Assembly: GCA_003456155.1 (NCBI GenBank) | Contig: DMPC01000003.1 | Location: 38,317-49,204 of the forward strand | Origin: Actinomycetota bacterium | GTDB lineage: Bacteria > Actinomycetota > Actinomycetes > S36-B12 | Direction: 5' to 3' | Length of the DNA stretch: 10,888 bases | In this document: one piece after another, positions 6,296 to 10,888 of the stretch | How the letters are laid out: each line of letters opens with the position of its first letter | Position numbering within the stretch: the stretch's first letter is position 1 | Notes under the pieces: model-generated | Databases searched by the model: none | What the model was told of the DNA's origin: nothing | What the model saw: only the letters and a program-made list of their open reading frames with translations | Translations under genes and position numbers: made by a program

Positions 6296-8253
6296 GCACG
6301 CCGGCGCCTGCGTCGGGCGGTCCGATGCCTCGTGGTCCGATGGGCGGCGGACCGATGGGCATGGCGATGGCGCCCTCGACCACGAAGGCCCAGGACTTCC
6401 GCGGTTCGCTACGACGGTTCGGGCGTCGTCTGCGGCCCGAAGCGTGGATGGTGGGATTCATCCTGCTCCTCGGAGCGGCGAGCGTGTTCCTCTCCGTCCT
6501 TGGGCCGCTGCTGCTCGGCAATGCGACCAATCTCGTCTTCGAGGGCTTCATCAGCCGTCAACTGCCCTCCGGCATGAGCCAGCAGCAGGCGGTCGCCCTG
6601 CTGGAGGAGCAGGGCAGGGCGGATCAGGCCCAGATGGTCGGCGCCATGACGCTCGTTCCAGGGGCCGGGGTCGACTTCGCTGCGCTGGCCCGACTGCTCT
6701 CGGTGATCGTCGTCGTCTACGTCCTCAGCTCCGTCCTCGGCTGGGCTCAGAACTACCTCATGGCGGGGATCACCCAGCGCACGATGTACCGGCTCCGCGA
6801 GGAGGTGGACCTGAAGCTCGGGCGGCTGCCACTGAGCTACTTCGATCGGTCATCGCGTGGGGATGTGCTCAGCCGGGTCACCAATGACGTCGACAACATC
6901 TCCTCCACCCTCCAGCAGACCCTCACCCAGCTGGTCACCGCCGTGCTCACCGTGATCGGTGTGCTCGGAATGATGTTCTGGATCAGCCCGCTGCTGGCCG
7001 GGATCTCGCTCGTCACCGTGCCCCTCTCGTTCGCCGTGACCTTGGTGATCGCGAAGCGGTCGCAGCCGCAGTTCATCCAGCAGTGGGCCTGGACGGGCAC
7101 GCTGAACGGCAAGGTCGAGGAGACGTTCACCGGCTTGGAGCTGGTCAAGGTCTTCGGTCATCGTGAGGAGACACTGCGCGAGTTCGACGTGGCGAACGAG
7201 AAGGTCTTCGAAAGCAGCTTCCGAGCCCAGTTCATCTCGGGGATCATCCAGCCGACGATGATGGTGATCTCGAACCTGAACTACGTGGCGATCGCGGTCA
7301 TCGGTGGACTTCGGGTGGCCTCGGGAACGATGACCCTCGGTGATGTCCAGGCCTTCATCCAGTACTCGCGCCAGTTCACCATGCCTATCACTCAGATCGC
7401 CGGAGTCGTGAACCTCCTCCAGTCTGGTGTGGCCTCGGTCGAGCGGGTGTACGAGCTTCTTGACGAGCCTGAGGAGGTGCCGGACCCGGTTCCGGGTGCA
7501 TCGGTGCCTCATGTGCGGGGTCGCATCGCGTTCGATGATGTGAGCTTCCGATACGAACGCGAGCGTCCTCTCATTGAGCGCTTCACTTTGAACGTCCAGC
7601 CCGGCCAGATCGTGGCGATCGTCGGGCCCACCGGCGCGGGGAAGACCACTCTGGTGAATCTGCTCCTGCGGTTCTATGACATCGACTCGGGGAGCATCAC
7701 GATCGACGGCGTGTCGACCGCGAACATGCGTCGCGACGATGTGCGGCGGTCCTTCGCCATGGTGCTCCAGGAGACCTGGCTCTTCGACGGAACGATCCGG
7801 GAGAACATCGCCTACGGGGCGCTTGAGCCGAGTGAGGCCGAGATCGAGGCTGCCGCTCGAGCCGCACGGGTCGACCACTTCGTGCGCACGCTGCCCGATG
7901 GATATGAGACAGTCCTGAGCGAATCAGGGGAGAACATCAGTGCGGGTGAACGTCAGTTGCTCACGATCGCGCGTGCCTTCCTCGCCGATCGTCCTATCCT
8001 CATCCTCGATGAGGCCACGAGCTCGGTCGATACGCGCACGGAAGTCCTCATCCAGGAGGCCATGGCCGAGCTTCGCACCGGACGCACGGCCTTCGTGATC
8101 GCCCATCGGCTGTCGACGATCCGCAACGCCGATGTCATCGTCGTTCTCGAGGATGGCCGGATCGTCGAGCAGGGTGATCATGAGTCGCTTCTCGTCCGTG
8201 ACGGCGCCTACGCTCGGTTGTACCGCAGTCAGTTCGCTGAGCCGGTCGCCTGA
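6292..8253 (+). CDS. ABC exporter half-transporter, catalytic partner subunit
   Basis: A 653-residue permease-ATPase, partner of the upstream half-transporter. A Gly-Met-Pro-rich cytoplasmic N-terminus (about residues 8-28, with three GPM repeats) precedes KAQDFRGSLRRF and six transmembrane helices. The loop between helices 1 and 2 is extended (about residues 85-130). The nucleotide-binding domain has Walker A GPTGAGKTT (K451), Q-loop VLQETWLFDG, Walker B LILDEATSSVD with the catalytic E574, and switch H605 (IAHRLSTI). Its signature is NISAGE (550-553) instead of LSGGQ. So the one functional ATP site should combine this subunit's Walker motifs with the partner's signature, the complementary pattern to the upstream gene. 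A purine-rich AGGGGG at 6282-6287 precedes the ATG, which overlaps the previous stop. The 3' end overlaps the convergent phosphatase gene by 25 bases. The exported substrate cannot be inferred. Confidence 0.95.
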   Translation: MSTPAPASGGPMPRGPMGGGPMGMAMAPSTTKAQDFRGSLRRFGRRLRPEAWMVGFILLLGAASVFLSVLGPLLLGNATNLVFEGFISRQLPSGMSQQQAVALLEEQGRADQAQMVGAMTLVPGAGVDFAALARLLSVIVVVYVLSSVLGWAQNYLMAGITQRTMYRLREEVDLKLGRLPLSYFDRSSRGDVLSRVTNDVDNISSTLQQTLTQLVTAVLTVIGVLGMMFWISPLLAGISLVTVPLSFAVTLVIAKRSQPQFIQQWAWTGTLNGKVEETFTGLELVKVFGHREETLREFDVANEKVFESSFRAQFISGIIQPTMMVISNLNYVAIAVIGGLRVASGTMTLGDVQAFIQYSRQFTMPITQIAGVVNLLQSGVASVERVYELLDEPEEVPDPVPGASVPHVRGRIAFDDVSFRYERERPLIERFTLNVQPGQIVAIVGPTGAGKTTLVNLLLRFYDIDSGSITIDGVSTANMRRDDVRRSFAMVLQETWLFDGTIRENIAYGALEPSEAEIEAAARAARVDHFVRTLPDGYETVLSESGENISAGERQLLTIARAFLADRPILILDEATSSVDTRTEVLIQEAMAELRTGRTAFVIAHRLSTIRNADVIVVLEDGRIVEQGDHESLLVRDGAYARLYRSQFAEPVA

Positions 8254-9026
8254 CCCGCGAGGCGAGCATTCAGACTCGCGAGCTCCTGCGGGCTGAGGCC
8301 GAGCCCCTCGGAGATATACGCGGAGAGCGACCCGAAGATGGAGTCAACGGTGTCGAGGGCTGCCTGAAGGTAGGCCGGCCTCACCCACAGGATGTCTCCG
8401 AGGGCGTCGGAATCTCCGCCGGCTTGGGCGAAGTCGCGAAGGATCTGGGTGTAGCCGTCGGCCCAGGCCTCGTTGCTCGCGAGGTAGTCCTCCTCGACGT
8501 GGTCGATGTCCGCCCCCATGAGCAGTTGAACCACCGCGATGCCCCAACCGGTCCGATCCTTCCCCGCGGTGCAGTGGACGACGCTGGCGCCGTCATCCGT
8601 GGCCATGTCGAGGAGCATCTGTCGATATCCGTGACGCGCAGAGGGGAGCCCCACCAGCTCGATGTAGGCGTCGACCATCATCTGCCGCGCCTGCCCGTCG
8701 GACAGGCTGGCGTTGAGTGCAGACACCACTGACCGATCAGCCTGATGAGCGAACACCGCGGCGATGGCGCTCGCCCCGTTCTCGGACATGTCCGCCATCA
8801 CATCGAGGGGACGCAGCCTCGTCCCGTCGGGAAGTCGATCGGGAGCGGCGCGCCTCTCGCCCTCCGTGCGGAGGTCGAACACCTGCCTCACCCCGAGAGC
8901 GACCAGTGCCGTCTCTCCTCGATGGTCGAGCGCATCAAGTTCGCTCGATCGGTACACCAGTCCCGTAGGCATGCTCCCGGAGGCGAGACCGCCGGCATCG
9001 CGGAAGTTGGGTACGTCAGGTCCCAC
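8229..9026 (-). CDS. Tyrosine-protein phosphatase family protein (Y_phosphatase3 type)
   Basis: A 265-residue protein of the atypical protein-tyrosine/phosphoinositide phosphatase family that includes M. tuberculosis PtpB. Near the start it has the family signature VPNFRDAGGL (residues 5-14), followed by VYRSSEL and VFDLRTEGER (49-58). The P-loop is HCTAGKDRTG at 151-160, giving nucleophile C152, the family's characteristic K156-D157 and R158. No signal peptide or membrane segment is seen, so a cytoplasmic product is likely unless exported by another route. Substrates may be phosphotyrosine proteins or phosphoinositides; the sequence does not decide. The GTG at 9026-9024 fits because the conserved domain begins five residues later. 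It overlaps the end of leuA by 11 bases, implying coupled expression after leuA, although no metabolic link is evident. Its stop lies inside the end of the convergent ABC gene. Family is confident, role unknown. Confidence 0.92.
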   Translation of the reverse strand: MGPDVPNFRDAGGLASGSMPTGLVYRSSELDALDHRGETALVALGVRQVFDLRTEGERRAAPDRLPDGTRLRPLDVMADMSENGASAIAAVFAHQADRSVVSALNASLSDGQARQMMVDAYIELVGLPSARHGYRQMLLDMATDDGASVVHCTAGKDRTGWGIAVVQLLMGADIDHVEEDYLASNEAWADGYTQILRDFAQAGGDSDALGDILWVRPAYLQAALDTVDSIFGSLSAYISEGLGLSPQELASLNARLAGQATGSAN

Positions 9027-10773
9027 GCACGGCCCGGTTCACGGCGGAGATGATCGCCTTGAGGGAGGAGGTCGTGATGGAGGGATCGATGCCGACACCC
9101 CACAGGACCTGCCCGTTGACCGCGCACTCGACGTAGGAGGCAGCCTTGGCGTCTCCACCGGAGGACATGGCGTGCTCGACGTAGTCCAGGACGCGCACAT
9201 CGATCTCGTGCGCGGCGAGTGCGTCGCAGAACGCCGCAATGGGGCCATTGCCGTGCCCGGCCAGCTGGCACTCCACGCCGTTGTCGCTGAGGAGGACCTC
9301 GAGCTGGGTCTCGCCGTCGACCTCGGAGTCCTGCTTCACCCCGCTGAGCCGGAATCGGCCCCAGGGAGCAGAGGGGTCGGGAAGGTACTCGCCGGAGAAG
9401 GCGGCCCACATCTCGCGGGGTCCGACCTCGCCGCCTTCCTCATCGGTGACCTGCTGGATCACCCGGGAGAACTCGATCTGAAGCCGGCGCGGCAGGTCCA
9501 GCTTGTGCTCGGTGCGCATGATGTAGGCGACCCCGCCCTTCCCCGACTGGGAGTTGACGCGAATCACCGCCTCGTAGGTGCGGCCGACGTCCTGCGGGTC
9601 GATGGGCAGGTAGGGCACGGCCCAGCGGAACGCATCCACCTCGACCCCGGCCTCGGCGGCATCGGACCGCATCATCGTCAGGCCCTTGTTGATGGCGTCC
9701 TGGTGCGATCCGGAGAAGGCCGTGTAGACGAGGTCCCCTCCATAGGGGTGACGCTCGTGCACGGGAATCTGGTTGCAGTACTCGACGGTGCGCCGGATGT
9801 CATCGATGTCGCTGAAGTCGATCTGCGGGTCGATGCCCTGACTGAAGAGGTTCAGGCCGAGGGTGACCAGGCACACATTGCCCGTGCGCTCCCCGTTCCC
9901 GAAGAGGCAGCCCTCGATGCGGTCAGCGCCAGCCATGTAGCCGAGCTCGGCGGCGGCCACTGCCGTACCGCGGTCGTTGTGCGGATGCAGGGACAGCACG
10001 ATGGAGTCGCGTCGTGCCAGATGGCGGCTCATCCACTCGATGGAGTCCGCGTAGACATTGGGGGTCGCCATCTCCACCGTCGCGGGCAGGTTCAGGATCA
10101 CCTTGCGCTGCGGTGTCGGCTGCCAGACGTCGGTGACGGCGTTGCAGACCCGCAGGGCGAAGTCGAGCTCGGTCCCGGTGTACGACTCCGGCGAGTACTC
10201 GAAGAACACGTCAGTCTCGCCGGCGATCTCGTCCGCGTACTTCTGGCAGAGCTGGGCGCCATGGACGGCGATGTCGACGATCCCATCCTCGTCGAGGCCG
10301 AACACCACTCGGCGCTGGAGTGTCGAAGTTGAGTTGTAGAGGTGGACGATGGCCTGCTTGGCCCCTCGAATGGCCTCGAAGGTGCGTTCGATGAGGTGCT
10401 CACGCGACTGGGTCAGCACCTGGATCACGACGTCATCGGGGATGAGATTGTCGTCGATCAGCATGCGGACGAAGTCGAAGTCCGTCTGCGACGCGGACGG
10501 GAAGCCGACCTCAATCTCCTTGTAGCCCATCTCGACGAGCAGGGTGAACATGCGCAGCTTGCGGGCCGGGGTCATGGGGTCGATGAGCGCCTGATTGCCG
10601 TCACGCAGGTCGACGGCGCACCAGCGGGGCGCCTGGGTGATCACCTGACTGGGCCAGGCTCGATCGGGAAGGGCGATCGGGATGAAGGGGGAGTAGCGCT
10701 GAAACGGCATCTGGGATGCCTGCTGGGTGTTGCGCGTCTCGTAGGGGGCGCTGCGATCGAAGGGGGTGCTCAT
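9016..10773 (-). CDS. leuA: 2-isopropylmalate synthase
   Basis: A 585-residue alpha-isopropylmalate synthase, the first committed step of leucine synthesis: acetyl-CoA plus 2-ketoisovalerate gives 2-isopropylmalate. An N-terminal extension (about 1-45) precedes the TIM-barrel catalytic domain, with VDLRDGNQALIDPM (R57, D58) and the metal ligands in SLHPHNDRG (H263, H265). GNGERTGNV at 292-300 is the family signature, and a linker follows. The C-terminal LeuA regulatory domain (about 465-585) holds LAGHGNGPIAAFCDAL and YVECAVNGQVLWGVGIDPS, where leucine binds for feedback inhibition in the family. It is the long actinobacterial type; compared with the 644-residue M. tuberculosis enzyme it is shorter, and I see no internal tandem repeat. 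The ATG at 10773 has GGAG (plus 10780-10783) six bases upstream. A leucine-rich leader peptide and competing stems lie upstream. Identity is certain. Confidence 0.98.
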   Translation of the reverse strand: MSTPFDRSAPYETRNTQQASQMPFQRYSPFIPIALPDRAWPSQVITQAPRWCAVDLRDGNQALIDPMTPARKLRMFTLLVEMGYKEIEVGFPSASQTDFDFVRMLIDDNLIPDDVVIQVLTQSREHLIERTFEAIRGAKQAIVHLYNSTSTLQRRVVFGLDEDGIVDIAVHGAQLCQKYADEIAGETDVFFEYSPESYTGTELDFALRVCNAVTDVWQPTPQRKVILNLPATVEMATPNVYADSIEWMSRHLARRDSIVLSLHPHNDRGTAVAAAELGYMAGADRIEGCLFGNGERTGNVCLVTLGLNLFSQGIDPQIDFSDIDDIRRTVEYCNQIPVHERHPYGGDLVYTAFSGSHQDAINKGLTMMRSDAAEAGVEVDAFRWAVPYLPIDPQDVGRTYEAVIRVNSQSGKGGVAYIMRTEHKLDLPRRLQIEFSRVIQQVTDEEGGEVGPREMWAAFSGEYLPDPSAPWGRFRLSGVKQDSEVDGETQLEVLLSDNGVECQLAGHGNGPIAAFCDALAAHEIDVRVLDYVEHAMSSGGDAKAASYVECAVNGQVLWGVGIDPSITTSSLKAIISAVNRAVRGT

Positions 10774-10779
10774 GGGGGG

Positions 10780-10783
10780 CTCC
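10780..10783 (-). promoter_or_regulatory. leuA ribosome binding site
   Basis: GGAG on the minus strand, separated from the leuA ATG by six C residues, is a clear SD. It supports the start at 10773 and contrasts with the SD-less GTG starts elsewhere in the window. It lies directly downstream of the leader stem that could control its access. Confidence 0.65.
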
Positions 10784-10858
10784 GGTTCTCGTGGGATGTC
10801 GTTGGCCGATGGGCTGGTACCGGCGAACGACGAGACCCGCGACGAGGAGGCCGGTGGA

Positions 10859-10888
10859 CTAGGCCTCGCCGCGGCAGCGAAGGAGCAG
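10859..10888 (-). CDS. Leucine leader peptide, C-terminal part (5' end outside window)
   Basis: In the frame open at the window edge, the last ten codons read CTG CTC CTT followed by CGC TGC CGC GGC GAG GCC and TAG, giving LLLRCRGEA and stop. Three consecutive leucine codons, then basic residues, just upstream of leuA are what a leucine-responsive leader peptide looks like; such leaders are known or predicted ahead of leuA in actinobacteria. The start codon is not in the window, so the total length and further Leu codons are unseen. The stop codon lies in the loop of stem A described for the leader region, linking ribosome position to RNA folding. The stretch is short, so chance cannot be excluded. 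Confidence 0.6.
   Translation of the reverse strand: MLLRCRGEA

Larger units (their letters stand above)
10774..10888 (-). promoter_or_regulatory. leuA leader region, candidate leucine attenuator
   Basis: The leader (minus strand) holds competing pairings found by eye. Stem A is 11 bp with one G-U: arms 10874-10864 and 10847-10837, across the leader peptide's stop codon. Stem B is 6 bp (ACCGGC/GCCGGT): arms 10855-10850 and 10824-10819. The arms of A and B interleave, so they either exclude each other or form an H-type pseudoknot. Hairpin C uses 10829-10820 with 10809-10800 (4 bp, one C-C mismatch, 5 bp counting a G-U). It can extend with TCTCGT 10835-10830 pairing ACGAGA 10792-10787, ending 3 bases before the leuA SD (10783-10780), and it competes with stem B. 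There is no U-run, so translational control is more likely than a classical terminator. A ribosome stalled on the Leu codons would open stem A. No folding program was run; the 5' part lies outside the window. Confidence 0.6.

Noticed and set aside
8262..8279. Short inverted repeat GCGAG...CTCGC near the convergent gene ends, considered as a terminator
   Set aside because: Only 5 bp with an 8-base loop, no T-tract, and inside the phosphatase coding sequence. Expected by chance in GC-rich DNA.
8764..10332. Long open frame (522 codons) on the plus strand opposite leuA
   Set aside because: An antisense shadow of leuA and part of the phosphatase gene. No domain, and its composition is that of mirrored codons.

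Overview
The window is high-GC bacterial DNA with tightly packed genes, many GTG starts and few Shine-Dalgarno (SD) sequences. Its gene families are ilvC and serA with an actinobacterial-length SerA, a long LeuA with a C-terminal regulatory domain, and a DUF2256-DUF3253 protein. Together these point to a chromosome of the Actinomycetes. I cannot name the order or genus from the sequence alone. I see no mobile elements, CRISPR arrays, tRNA or rRNA genes, and no gene-free stretch above 300 bases.

Left part, plus strand (1-3603): the 3' end of ilvC, then a small two-domain protein (zinc-ribbon-like DUF2256 plus DUF3253). A photolyase/cryptochrome-like flavoprotein follows, overlapping it by 4 bases, and then serA. 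Branched-chain amino acid and serine biosynthesis genes therefore flank a two-gene cassette of probable DNA-repair or light-related function. The photolyase-like protein is the most unusual object here. Its FAD-binding domain comes first, and the alpha/beta domain that opens ordinary photolyases appears to lie at the C-terminus, a circular permutation. It also carries four cysteines placed like the iron-sulfur ligands of bacterial (6-4) photolyases.

Middle part, plus strand (3635-8253): an EamA/DMT-family membrane transporter, then two overlapping ABC half-transporters. The second pair should form one asymmetric heterodimeric exporter with one canonical and one degenerate ATP site.

Right part, minus strand (8229-10888): a tyrosine-phosphatase-family protein overlaps the 3' end of leuA (2-isopropylmalate synthase). 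Upstream of leuA, running off the window edge, is the end of a leucine-rich leader peptide. It is followed by several mutually exclusive RNA stems, which suggests leucine-responsive attenuation of leuA.

Three GTG-started genes (DUF2256-DUF3253, serA, the first ABC gene) have a -10-like hexamer 6-7 bases before the start codon and no SD. This is the arrangement expected for leaderless transcripts in actinobacteria.
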